A stretch of DNA of 64,000 nucleotides, taken from positions 62,001-126,000 of the forward strand of contig NZ_PPTG01000001.1 of the NCBI RefSeq assembly GCF_002954245.1, written 5' to 3'. Position 1 is the first letter of the stretch, and each line of letters begins with the position of its first letter. The stretch comes from Cryobacterium aureum. Lineage in GTDB: Bacteria; Actinomycetota; Actinomycetes; Actinomycetales; Microbacteriaceae. A program made the position numbers and the translations under genes. The notes below the pieces were generated by a model. It ran no database searches and was not told where the DNA came from. It was given only the letters and a program-made list of their open reading frames with translations. Shown here piece by piece: positions 7,395-15,543 of this stretch.

Positions 7395-9047
7395 TCAGTT
7401 GGGCGAGTTTACGTCCTTCTTCTGGCCAGACAAATCCAGCAAATCCGGCGAGCCCGGCGAGCCCGGCGAGCCCAGCGAATCCTGAGCCTCTGGCGAGGGT
7501 TCCACCGGCGTGCCGCGACGCCGACGCCCGAACTCAGTGACCGCCATCGCGGCCAGACGGGTAATTCGACGACTCACAAAGGGTAGCGCGATGAGTGCGA
7601 CCATCACGGCGAGAATCCACATCGAGGCCGAACGCTCGATGAAGATGCCGAGGTTGCCGCCAGAGATAATCATCGTTTGGCGAAGCGACTCCTCCGCTAG
7701 TGGGCCAAGCACGAGCGCGATGACAAGCGCGGCCGGCGAGAAGCCATAACGACGCATGAAGAAGCCGAGCACGCCACAGGCCAGCATGATTCCTACCTCG
7801 ACCATGCTGCTGTGCACGGCGAAGGTACCGAGCACGCAGATCACGATGATGATGGGAGCCAGAATGCGAAAGGGAACCCGGGCAACATTGGCAAACGTGG
7901 GAATCATGAAGATATTGATGATCAGCAGTGCCACGTTTCCGAGGTACATGCTCGCGATGAGCCCCCAGGCGAAATCTGGATTCTGTTCCATAAGCAGCGG
8001 GCCCGGCTGCAGCCCCCACATGAGGAAGGCGGCCAACAACACGGCCGTCGCTGCCGAGCCGGGGATGCCCAGGGTCAGAAGCGGGACCATAGCACCGGCC
8101 GACGCACCATTGTTTGCGGCCTCCGGTCCGGCAAGCCCGGCCATGGCGCCCTTGCCGAATCGTTCCGGCTTCTTCGAGATCGATTTTTCCAGGCTGTAGG
8201 ACATGAGAGACGCGACCGTCGCACCCGCGCCGGGGGCAAGCCCGGTGAAGAAGCCCAGGAAGGATCCACGCACCATGGCACCGTTCGACTCCTTGAAGTC
8301 GGACCTGGTGGGCCAGAATCCCTTGCCCTTGATCGAAATCTTGCCGAAATCGAGGTGTTCCTTGTGGGCTCCGCGCCAGAGCGAGTAGAGGATCTCCCCC
8401 ACACCGAAGAGCCCGATCGCCACCGGCACAAAGTCGATTCCGCTGATCAGCTCGCTGGATCCGAAGGTGTAGCGCTGCTCGCCGACCCCGATGTCGATGC
8501 CGACCGTAGCCAGGGCAAACCCGATAAGAGCCGACAGAATACCGAGAATTCGGTTCTTACCGATGATCATGATGAGCGTGAGCAAACCGACCACCACGAT
8601 CAGGAACAACTCCGGGGGGCCGAAGGTACGGGCAATCGATGCGACCATGGGCGCGAAAGCGCTCAGGAGGATGACGCCGATGGTGCCGGCGATAAAGGAT
8701 GCGATCGCAGCCATGACCAGGGCCGGGCCGGCTCGGCCCTGCCGGGCCAGCGGAAACCCATCGAAGGTGCTTGCCACCGTGGCCGATTCACCGGGAGTGT
8801 TGATCAGCACCGAGGTGATGGTGCCGCCATACATTGACCCGTAGTACACCGCGGCGAGCATGATTATGGCGCCCGTCGGATCCATTCCAAAAGTAACCGG
8901 CAGCAGGATCGCGATTCCTGCCGTTGGTCCGAGCCCCGGCATGACTCCGATGATCATACCGAGGGTGACCCCGGCCAACAGTAAGAGCACGTTCTGCACG
9001 GTGAGGATCGTGATGATCCCCTGTGCGAGGTTGTTGAAGATATCCAT
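7395..9047 (-). CDS. tctA: Tripartite tricarboxylate transporter, large membrane subunit TctA
   Basis: TctA is the 12-helix channel subunit of the TTT family, importing citrate-like or other carboxylates with TctB and a TctC binding protein. The 550-residue protein carries both family signatures: GVMPGLGPTAGIAILLP near residue 34 and GFFTGLAPGAGATVASLMSY in the middle. The C-terminal 45 or so residues are an unusual hydrophilic tail ending in Gly-Ser-Pro repeats, encoded by 9-bp DNA repeats. It starts at ATG 9047, 33 bases after the tctB stop. The substrate cannot be inferred from sequence alone; neighbouring CoA-transferase and crotonase genes suggest an organic acid that is activated with CoA. 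Confidence 0.93.
   Translation of the reverse strand: MDIFNNLAQGIITILTVQNVLLLLAGVTLGMIIGVMPGLGPTAGIAILLPVTFGMDPTGAIIMLAAVYYGSMYGGTITSVLINTPGESATVASTFDGFPLARQGRAGPALVMAAIASFIAGTIGVILLSAFAPMVASIARTFGPPELFLIVVVGLLTLIMIIGKNRILGILSALIGFALATVGIDIGVGEQRYTFGSSELISGIDFVPVAIGLFGVGEILYSLWRGAHKEHLDFGKISIKGKGFWPTRSDFKESNGAMVRGSFLGFFTGLAPGAGATVASLMSYSLEKSISKKPERFGKGAMAGLAGPEAANNGASAGAMVPLLTLGIPGSAATAVLLAAFLMWGLQPGPLLMEQNPDFAWGLIASMYLGNVALLIINIFMIPTFANVARVPFRILAPIIIVICVLGTFAVHSSMVEVGIMLACGVLGFFMRRYGFSPAALVIALVLGPLAEESLRQTMIISGGNLGIFIERSASMWILAVMVALIALPFVSRRITRLAAMAVTEFGRRRRGTPVEPSPEAQDSLGSPGSPGSPDLLDLSGQKKDVNSPN
7441..7485. repeat. 9-bp repeats in the tctA 3' end
   Basis: Five imperfect 9-bp units of the form CGAGCCCGG (the last ones CGAGCCCAG and CGAATCCTG) are tandemly arranged. 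On the coding strand they specify the Gly-Ser-Pro run in the TctA tail. The unit is a multiple of three, so copy-number changes would keep the frame. Confidence 0.85.
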
Positions 9048-9080
9048 GGCTATTCCTCTAGGAGAATCGTCGGATCGCGA

Positions 9081-9632
9081 TCAGAATGCCGGGATGATGC
9101 CGGCCGGTAAGCCCGCGTTCAGCCCGGTCTGCAAAATCAGGTACAGGGCGAGGGGCGTGGCGACGCTGATCACGATGTTCGCTACCCAGCGACCACGGTT
9201 GAGGAACCACAGCATGCCGAACAGAAAGAGCGCACCGGCCACGATCGCACCGAGGGACAGGAGCACAAGAATGAAGGCGCCGGAGGCAACGACAGTGACG
9301 GTCATGACCAGCGGATGGTGGCCCAAATCGGCTTCTCCGACGTCCTCTTCCAGATCAGCGGCTCCCGAATCCTCGGAGGCCACCCGCATGCTCTGCACCA
9401 GAGCGATGAGGGTGATCGCGATGATCAGCCCACCCACGACCCGGGGAAAGAAGCCGGGGCCGATGCGCCCCGCCTGCGTGACCCAGTCCATCCGAAACGC
9501 CATTTCGGTGTATCCGATGAACAGAACGAGCACGACCCCGAGAAAGGCGGTCTTGGCTGATGGGCGCCGACCCCAGCCGGCATGCCCGACACCCGGGAAT
9601 ATCGTGCGGTGTACCGCTACGGCCGAGCTCAC
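9081..9632 (-). CDS. tctB: Tripartite tricarboxylate transporter, small membrane subunit TctB
   Basis: This 183-residue membrane protein has four hydrophobic segments (about residues 28-45, 64-82, 110-140 and 150-175) and the early AGRIGPGFFPRVVGG motif typical of TctB. TctB stabilises TctA and is required for uptake. Between segments two and three is an acidic loop (DSGAADLEEDVGEADLG). The start overlaps the tctC stop by four bases, so it is translationally coupled to the binding-protein gene. The tctC-tctB-tctA order is the standard TTT operon order. Confidence 0.9.
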   Translation of the reverse strand: MSSAVAVHRTIFPGVGHAGWGRRPSAKTAFLGVVLVLFIGYTEMAFRMDWVTQAGRIGPGFFPRVVGGLIIAITLIALVQSMRVASEDSGAADLEEDVGEADLGHHPLVMTVTVVASGAFILVLLSLGAIVAGALFLFGMLWFLNRGRWVANIVISVATPLALYLILQTGLNAGLPAGIIPAF

Positions 9633-10621
9633 AGCGCGCCGATGTCCGAGAGAACGGTTTCAAAGTCGTCCGAGGTGGACTTCACCTGGTCGAAGAAATC
9701 ATCGCCCCAGGCGATGTTCTCCGTGAGGTAGTTGGAGTCGAGGTATTCCTTCCATTCCGGGGTCGCGACGACCTTTTTCATGGTGGCGATCCACCAGTCC
9801 TGGGCCACCTTCGGAGCATCCGGCGCCAGAATCATTCCACGGGGCATCGAGGGCAGGCCGGTGATGCCCAGCTCTTCGCCGGTCGGCACATCGGGCAACA
9901 CGTCCAGGCGGCTGATACCGGTGTACAGCAGGGGCTTCATCGCGCCGGCTTCGAACTGTCCGAGGATGCTGCCGGTGTTGTTCACCGAGGCGTCCAGAGC
10001 ATGCGAGAGCAGGGCCGTATTGAGCTGGCCCTCATCGTTGAAGGGCACGTACTCGATCTCGTATCCCCCGGCCTCGGCCAGCAGGGCATGCAAAATAAAG
10101 TCGACGTTGAGCGGTCCAATGCCGCCGACGACGACGGATTTCTCACCCTTGGCGTAGTCGACCCATTCCTCCCAGGTATTGATGGGGTTGTCACCGTTGA
10201 GCGTGAAGATCGCGTCGTCACTGCTGAACAGGCCCACCGGCGTGAAATCTTCATAGGTCCACCCCGTGTCCGCCTGCATCGGCGTTGTGATGAATGATCC
10301 GGAGGTGGTGGAGATGTCGTATCCGCTTCCCGAGTTGTTGAGCAGGTAGCCCCAGCCGGTGGCGCCACCACCACCTTCCCGGTTTTCCAGCCGGATGTTC
10401 TCCGGGTACAGGTCGTATTGCTGGATGATGTTCACCAGGGTGCGAGCCATGATGTCATTGCCACCGCCGGGGCCGAATGCGATCGTCCAGTCGAGTTCCT
10501 CTGAGGGGTAGCTGGCGGCATCCTCTTCGGTGGCGTTGCCGCCCGTTTCGCTGCAGCCAGCGAGCGGAACGACGAGGCCCAGTACTGACAGGGCCACGAT
10601 CAGCTTCATTTTCTTGCGCAT
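9629..10621 (-). CDS. tctC: Tripartite tricarboxylate transporter substrate-binding lipoprotein TctC
   Basis: The 330-residue protein is the extracytoplasmic solute receptor (Bug/TctC family). A lipoprotein signal peptide ends in the lipobox LAGC with the lipidated Cys at position 23, so in this Gram-positive it is anchored to the outer face of the membrane. The start of the mature domain (LDWTIAFGPGGGNDIMARTL) matches the conserved ligand-binding start of Bug proteins, and NREGGGGATGWGYLL is the second conserved segment. It is the first gene of tctCBA. The ligand is unknown; Bug proteins bind many carboxylates and aromatics. Confidence 0.93.
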   Translation of the reverse strand: MRKKMKLIVALSVLGLVVPLAGCSETGGNATEEDAASYPSEELDWTIAFGPGGGNDIMARTLVNIIQQYDLYPENIRLENREGGGGATGWGYLLNNSGSGYDISTTSGSFITTPMQADTGWTYEDFTPVGLFSSDDAIFTLNGDNPINTWEEWVDYAKGEKSVVVGGIGPLNVDFILHALLAEAGGYEIEYVPFNDEGQLNTALLSHALDASVNNTGSILGQFEAGAMKPLLYTGISRLDVLPDVPTGEELGITGLPSMPRGMILAPDAPKVAQDWWIATMKKVVATPEWKEYLDSNYLTENIAWGDDFFDQVKSTSDDFETVLSDIGAL

Positions 10622-10688
10622 GTGATTCTCTTCTCTTCATTGAGTGAGGTACAGGTAGAACGGTGGTGCGGGTAAAACTTCTGTGCGG

Positions 10689-11135
10689 TTACTGGAGGGC
10701 GTCGAGGCGATGCCAGGAACCGACCGCGAAGGCGACCAGACGGTCGTCCTCGTCGAACAGGCGCGACTCAAGGTGCACGATTCGGCGCCCGGCCCGCAGC
10801 ACGGTGCCGATACATCGACCGTCCCCCTTCAGCGGCCGAAAGTAACGAACCTGCATCTCCAGTGTCATGGCTGTGGAGAGGAAGTGCTCACACAGATGAC
10901 CCATCGAGACGTCCAGGACCGTCGCGATGATGCCGCCGTGCATGGAACCCTGCGGGTTGCACAGGTGCGGCGCGTAGGGCAGCGCGACGGTGCAGGTTTG
11001 GGCGACCTCGTCGTAGCTGATGCGCAGATCAAGGAACCGAGAGAGAAAGAAATTGCCGAATTCCTGGGTCGAATCCGCTGCCGCGAATTCGGCACGCTCC
11101 AGCGCGGACGAAAAGGCCATGCCGTTCGCGGTCAC
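10689..11135 (-). CDS. PaaI-type hotdog-fold acyl-CoA thioesterase
   Basis: A single hotdog domain of 148 residues with the signature HLCNPQGSMHGGIIATVLDVSMG, in which HGG starts the central helix and the following Asp is the usual catalytic acid. Such enzymes hydrolyse acyl-CoA or hydroxyphenylacetyl-CoA intermediates that would otherwise tie up CoA. GTG 11135 overlaps the upstream crotonase stop by four bases (GTGA), which favours this start; ATG 11120 gives a version five residues shorter. It sits downstream of the CoA-transferase and crotonase genes, consistent with relieving stalled CoA esters. Substrate unknown. Confidence 0.82.
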   Translation of the reverse strand: MTANGMAFSSALERAEFAAADSTQEFGNFFLSRFLDLRISYDEVAQTCTVALPYAPHLCNPQGSMHGGIIATVLDVSMGHLCEHFLSTAMTLEMQVRYFRPLKGDGRCIGTVLRAGRRIVHLESRLFDEDDRLVAFAVGSWHRLDALQ

Positions 11136-11914
11136 GACCACGTGAACAGTGGGGGCCGCTTGGCGATGAAAGCCCGCACGCCCTCGGCGAAGTCTTCGGT
11201 ATCGAACGAGGAGTTGCGCATGTCGATGGTGGCCGCATCGTCGGTCACCTGGCCGGTCACGACGCGGCGCACCATGGCTTTGCCGGTGCGCACGCTGAAT
11301 TGGGCTCGGGAGGCAACCGTTTCGGCAAACTCGTAGGTGTACTTTTCGAGGTCCCCCTGCTCGCACAATTCGTCGAACAGGCCGAGAGCGAGGGCTCGCT
11401 CAGCGGGTATTTGCAGTCCGGAGGTGAGAATCCAATTCGCACGGGACGGCCCGGCGAGATCGACAACGCGTTTGGTCGACTCGAGGCTGTAGACGAGGCC
11501 CAGCTTTCCGGGCGTAATGGCAAATTTCGCGCGGGTATCGGCAAACCGCATGTCGCACGCCAGCGCCAATCCGGCACCGCCACCGATGCAATAGCCGTGG
11601 ATCATGGCGATCGTGGGCTTCTGCAACGATTCAATGGCGTGTTCGGCAGCGGCGACGCGCTCGTTATAGTTTTTCGCCTTGGCCGCATTGGAGCGGTGTT
11701 CCTGAAACTCGCTGATATCCGCGCCGGACGCGAAGGACTTCTCACCGGCACCACGCACAATGACAACTTTGACGGTCGGATCATCGTCGAGGGCCGAGAT
11801 GAGCGCCGGCAATTCCGTGTACATCGCCATGTTAATCGCGTTGTGGCTCTGCGGCCGATTGAGAACGAGGGTGGCGATTGCGCCCGCCCGTTCGACGAGG
11901 AGGTCTTCAGACAT
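11132..11914 (-). CDS. Crotonase-superfamily protein lacking both hydratase glutamates
   Basis: This 260-residue protein has the crotonase fold: the first oxyanion loop GAGEKSFASGADI (near 55-67) and the second GYCIGGGAGLALACDMR (107-123). The two glutamates that catalyse hydration in enoyl-CoA hydratase are not at the expected places: Gly 136 (TPGKLG) stands for the first and Trp 161 (SRANWILTSG) for the second, by eye alignment. It may therefore be a decarboxylase, isomerase or hydrolase acting on a CoA ester. It follows the CoA-transferase gene by three bases, in one operon with the thioesterase. Confidence 0.87.
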   Translation of the reverse strand: MSEDLLVERAGAIATLVLNRPQSHNAINMAMYTELPALISALDDDPTVKVVIVRGAGEKSFASGADISEFQEHRSNAAKAKNYNERVAAAEHAIESLQKPTIAMIHGYCIGGGAGLALACDMRFADTRAKFAITPGKLGLVYSLESTKRVVDLAGPSRANWILTSGLQIPAERALALGLFDELCEQGDLEKYTYEFAETVASRAQFSVRTGKAMVRRVVTGQVTDDAATIDMRNSSFDTEDFAEGVRAFIAKRPPLFTWS

Positions 11915-11917
11915 GGT

Positions 11918-13132
11918 TTAGTGCCTTTCCAATTCTGGGTGTGCGTCAAAAGCGACACCATCAGCAAACATTTTGTCGACCTCGGTGTCGCTGAGTCCGG
12001 CTTCGCGCAGCACCTCGGCCGTGTGCTGGCCGAGCCACGGCGGCGCCTTGCGAATGGTGTAGTCCATCGTCGAAAACTTGACCGGCGGCGCGAGCATCTT
12101 CATCGGGCCGATGATCGGGTGCTCGATTTCGACGATCATTTCCCGATCCAGAATCTGCGGATCGTTCATGGTCTGGTCGTAGGTCAGGGCCGGACCGCAC
12201 GGCACTCCGGCGAGGTCGATGATCGCTATCCACTCCGCTGTGGTTTTGGTCATCGTGATGATCTCGATCTCACGCTCGAGTTCGTCGATGTTCTTCATGC
12301 GATCGGGGAGAGTCTCGAACCGGGGATCGGTCAGCCAGGCCGCGCGATCGAAGGCATCCACAACCAGCATCTCCCACAAGCGGTCGTTGGGGGCACCGAT
12401 CGTGACGTAGCCGTCTGAGGTGCGGTAGGCCTGATACGGCGTCGACCGACGATGGCGGGTTCCCGTCGCCTGGGGCACTTCGCCCGAGCCGAAGAAGGCA
12501 CCGGACTCCCAGACGGTCCAGGCCAGCCCGGCCTCGACGATGGAGATATCCATGTATTGACCTTCGCCGGTCTTCTCGCGCACCATCTGCGCCCCCATGA
12601 TCGAGTACACCGCGGTCATCCCGGCGGCAACATCGTTGATGGCGATGCCGATCTTCGCCGGCTTTCCACCGGGCTCACCCGTCATGCGCAGAAAACCGCT
12701 GATTCCCTGGGCCATGATGTCGAATCCCGGCCGGTGCTTGTAGGGGCCGGTCTGGCCGAATCCGCTGATGGAGCAATAGAGGATGTCGTCGCGAATGGCC
12801 CGCACTGCGTCGTAGTCGATTCCGAGTCGCTTGGCGACGCCCGGGCGAAAATTCTCGATGACCAGGTCGGCGTCGTCCACGAGCCGCATGAAGATGTCAT
12901 GCCCTTCGGAACTCTTCAGGTCCAGGGAGATGCTCCGCTTGCTACGGTTGGGCATCGCGCCCGGATAGCTCTCTCCGTTGATCTTCGGCTCGAAACGTCG
13001 CTCGTCGCTTCCAGTGTGCGGCTGTTCAATTTTGATAACGTCGGCACCGAGCTCGGCCAGCACCATCGTGCAATACGGGCCGGAGAGGAATCTGGTCAAG
13101 TCGAGAACACGAAATCCATCCAAGGGACGCAT
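11918..13132 (-). CDS. CaiB/BaiF (family III) CoA-transferase, complete
   Basis: The 404-residue protein is full length. N-terminal GFRVLDLTRFLSGPYCTMVLAELGADVIKIE is the family start, and RPGFDIMAQG holds the catalytic Asp (138) that forms the acyl anhydride. RMTGEPGGKPAKIGIAIND is the next conserved block, and the C-terminal part has LAGVPCGPALTYDQ and PPWLGQHTAEVL. Family III enzymes move CoA from a donor ester to a carboxylic acid in the cytoplasm. ATG 13132 follows AAAGGAGC at ideal spacing. It is probably the first gene of the operon with the crotonase and thioesterase, divergent from the IclR regulator. Confidence 0.93.
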   Translation of the reverse strand: MRPLDGFRVLDLTRFLSGPYCTMVLAELGADVIKIEQPHTGSDERRFEPKINGESYPGAMPNRSKRSISLDLKSSEGHDIFMRLVDDADLVIENFRPGVAKRLGIDYDAVRAIRDDILYCSISGFGQTGPYKHRPGFDIMAQGISGFLRMTGEPGGKPAKIGIAINDVAAGMTAVYSIMGAQMVREKTGEGQYMDISIVEAGLAWTVWESGAFFGSGEVPQATGTRHRRSTPYQAYRTSDGYVTIGAPNDRLWEMLVVDAFDRAAWLTDPRFETLPDRMKNIDELEREIEIITMTKTTAEWIAIIDLAGVPCGPALTYDQTMNDPQILDREMIVEIEHPIIGPMKMLAPPVKFSTMDYTIRKAPPWLGQHTAEVLREAGLSDTEVDKMFADGVAFDAHPELERH

Positions 13133-13190
13133 GTTGCTCCTTTCCTACATAGTGGGATAAATAACCACATTTCGGGATATATGATGTGTT

Positions 13191-13204
13191 TGACCATATG
13201 GTCA
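13191..13204. promoter_or_regulatory. 14-bp perfect palindrome, candidate IclR operator
   Basis: TGACCATATGGTCA is a perfect 14-bp palindrome in the 98-bp gap between the divergent CoA-transferase and IclR genes. IclR-family dimers bind palindromes of about this size in divergent control regions, usually next to their own gene. A second, looser inverted repeat (GTGG and CCAC nine bases apart) lies at about 13152-13168. Function is inferred. Confidence 0.6.
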
Positions 13205-13230
13205 TCCCAGAGAGAAGTCAAGGAATCGCG

Positions 13231-14070
13231 ATGAGTGAACACAACGACGCGCTCGAGGGCGCGGCACCGCGCAGCGGAGTCCAGTCGATCGACCGGGCAG
13301 TCGCCATCCTCCGGTGCTTCGACTCCCAGCATCCCCATTTGGGAATCACCGAGATAGCCCACCTGACGGGCCTGTCCACCAGCACCGCCCACCGAATACT
13401 CACGGCGATGCTGGCCAACCAACTCGTGCGGTCCACCTCGGGCCGGCGGTACGGCCTCGGCCCCCTACTCGTGCAACTCGCTCAGAGCGGAGCCCTGGCC
13501 ACGACATTTCATGAAGTGGCCCTGCCGTTCATGACGAATCTGCGCGACGAAGTGAACGAAACCGTGGCGCTGCACTCGCTGCTGGCCTCCGAGGACCGTG
13601 CCGTCATCGACCAGGTTGAGAGTCATCAGGAGCTGCATCGACGGTATACCGAGATCGGCGTACCGATCCCACTGCCGCTGGGCGCGCCCGGAAAGGCGAT
13701 TCTGTCGGCGATGCCGTGGGATCGTCAGGTAGCCCAGCTGGAGCGCCCCATTGCGCGCGTCGCCCCGCAACAGATCACCGACCCGGCCCAGATGCGGATC
13801 GAACTCGACAGAACTCGCAATCGCGGCTGGGCCGAGTCCAACGCGGAACGCACACTGGGCATCAGTTCCGTTGCCGCTCCCATTTTCGACCACAACGGGA
13901 GCGTCATCGGTGCGCTCGGCCTATCGGTACCCAGCGTGCGCATGAGCGACGATCGAATGCACGAACTGGGACGCCGCGTGCAACTCGTGGCCCACGAGAT
14001 CTCCGCCGCCCTGGGCGCAACAAATGCCCTCATCCAACACGGTCAAGAGCTCGCGCGACCGACGGCCTGA
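13231..14070 (+). CDS. IclR-family transcriptional regulator
   Basis: The 279-residue protein has an N-terminal winged helix (SIDRAVAILRCF, then LGITEIAHLTGLSTSTAHRILTAMLANQLV) and the C-terminal IclR effector domain (IGVPIPLPLGAPGKAILSAMP; GWAESNAERTLGISSVAAPIFDHNGSVIGALGLSVP). The domain binds small organic acids or aromatics. ATG 13231 follows AAGGA at six bases spacing; a GTG and an ATG lie further upstream in frame but lack good sites and overlap the palindrome. It is divergent from the CoA-transferase operon and probably controls it. Confidence 0.92.
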   Translation: MSEHNDALEGAAPRSGVQSIDRAVAILRCFDSQHPHLGITEIAHLTGLSTSTAHRILTAMLANQLVRSTSGRRYGLGPLLVQLAQSGALATTFHEVALPFMTNLRDEVNETVALHSLLASEDRAVIDQVESHQELHRRYTEIGVPIPLPLGAPGKAILSAMPWDRQVAQLERPIARVAPQQITDPAQMRIELDRTRNRGWAESNAERTLGISSVAAPIFDHNGSVIGALGLSVPSVRMSDDRMHELGRRVQLVAHEISAALGATNALIQHGQELARPTA

Positions 14071-14178
14071 ATGCGTGACCGCTCGAGGCAGCGCAGTGGA
14101 CAGCCCACTGGCGCAATAGGTGACTTGGTGCGGGTTCCGATACGCTGTGGGGGTAAAAGAAGGATGCGAGGACTCACG

Positions 14179-14895
14179 ATGACCCCCCAACGGCTGATCC
14201 CGAAATCCCTGCCAGAGCAGCTCGGCCGGGTGTCCCGGCCCAGGCTCTACGAGCAGTTGGTCGAGCAGCTGCTCGGCTACATCGAATCCGCCCAACTAGG
14301 CCCAGGAGATCTCCTGCCGAGTGAACGTGATTTGGCCGAACGCCTCGGCGTGTCCCGGCCAACGCTGGTGCAGGCGCTCGTTGCCCTCGAAGTGCTCGGC
14401 GTCATCGACGTTCGTCACGGCACCGGCGCCGTGCTGGTCTACCGGCCCAGCATCGCCACCGTCATCAAGGGACTGCAGGCGCACCAAAACCGACTCCCGG
14501 AGATTGTGGAGGCGCGCAGCACGCTGGAGATCAAGCTCGCCTCCCTCGCAGCGCTCCGGCGCACCGATGCCGACCTCACGGCCATCGATGCGGCCCTCAC
14601 CGCGATGGCCGAGGAAATCGCCGACGGCCACAAGGGTGCCCACGGCGATGAGTTGTTTCATCAGGCCGTAACCCAGGCCGCGCACTCGGCGGTTCTGGGG
14701 CAGCTGATGACGTTCATCGCCGAGATGATTCTCGAGACACGCCTGGAGTCGCTCGGCCAGCCCGGGCGACCGGAGCAGTCGCTGGCGTCGCACCGGGCGA
14801 TCGCGGCGGCCATCCGCTCGCAGGATGCCGACGGGGCAGCGGCGCGGATGCTCGCGCACATCGAACTCGTGTCGGACGTCGCGTTGTTGAAGTAG
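14179..14895 (+). CDS. GntR/FCD (FadR-type) transcriptional regulator
   Basis: The 238-residue protein has a GntR winged helix (RLYEQLVEQLLGYIESAQLGPGDLLPSERDLAERLGVSRPTLVQALVALEVLGVIDVRHGTGAVL) followed by an all-helical FCD ligand domain with the metal-binding pattern (ELFHQAV; SHRAIAAAI). FCD regulators sense carboxylic acids such as lactate or malonate. ATG 14179 has GAGGA six bases upstream; the frame runs further up to 14071 without a credible start. It follows the IclR gene in the same direction and is the last gene of the accessory block before tsaE, so it may also regulate the block. Confidence 0.9.
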   Translation: MTPQRLIPKSLPEQLGRVSRPRLYEQLVEQLLGYIESAQLGPGDLLPSERDLAERLGVSRPTLVQALVALEVLGVIDVRHGTGAVLVYRPSIATVIKGLQAHQNRLPEIVEARSTLEIKLASLAALRRTDADLTAIDAALTAMAEEIADGHKGAHGDELFHQAVTQAAHSAVLGQLMTFIAEMILETRLESLGQPGRPEQSLASHRAIAAAIRSQDADGAAARMLAHIELVSDVALLK

Positions 14896-15003
14896 GTCCA
14901 GCCCCGCGTCAGGAATTCCACCAGTCCAGGCGCTCGCTCCGGCGCCGGAACGTGCGCCGATACCCGCGGTGATCAGGTCATTCACCGAGCCGACAGAGTC
15001 GGG

Positions 15004-15543
15004 TCAGCCCAGACCAACATCGGCCAGCCGCGCCCAGCGCTGGCCGTGACCCGTGAGCGTCAGGGTGCGCGGTTCGTCGACGTCGTGATCGAGATCGATA
15101 ACGGCGTCGAGAGCGGATGCCGCGGCATCCGCTTCACGATCAGCCTCCGCACCACCCTGCGGTCGCTCGATCTCGATGTCCAGCCAGGATTCGCCGATAC
15201 CGTCGAGCAGGCCGCGGCCCCACTCGACCACCACGATGGAGCGGGCGAAATCAATGTCGAGGTCGTCCAGTTCCATGGCGCTTTCGAGCCGATAGGCGTC
15301 GACGTGCACGAACGGTGGCCCATCGACCAGGCTCGGATGCGTACGAGCGAGTACGAAGGTGGGGCTGGTGACGGCTCCGCGCACCTGCAGCCCCTCGCCC
15401 AGGCCGCGGGTGAGGGTGGTTTTACCCGCCCCGAGCGGACCGGTGAGCACGACGAGGTCCCCGGCCTGCAGGATGCTGGCGAGGCTCACACCGAACCGGT
15501 GCATCGCCGCCGCGTCCGTAATCGTACGAACGAGTTCAGTCAT
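15004..15543 (-). CDS. tsaE: tRNA threonylcarbamoyladenosine biosynthesis ATPase TsaE
   Basis: TsaE is the ATPase that resets the TsaB-TsaD complex during t6A synthesis. The 179-residue protein has the Walker A motif TGPLGAGKTTLTRGLGEGL (near 34-52), TSPTFVLARTH, HVDAYRLES and the Walker-B-like IVVVEWGRGL. It carries an acidic Ala/Asp-rich insertion (about 130-155) beyond the usual family core. It overlaps the alr stop by eight bases, so it is co-transcribed with alr. TsaB, its usual downstream neighbour, is separated by the accessory block. Confidence 0.94.
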   Translation of the reverse strand: MTELVRTITDAAAMHRFGVSLASILQAGDLVVLTGPLGAGKTTLTRGLGEGLQVRGAVTSPTFVLARTHPSLVDGPPFVHVDAYRLESAMELDDLDIDFARSIVVVEWGRGLLDGIGESWLDIEIERPQGGAEADREADAAASALDAVIDLDHDVDEPRTLTLTGHGQRWARLADVGLG

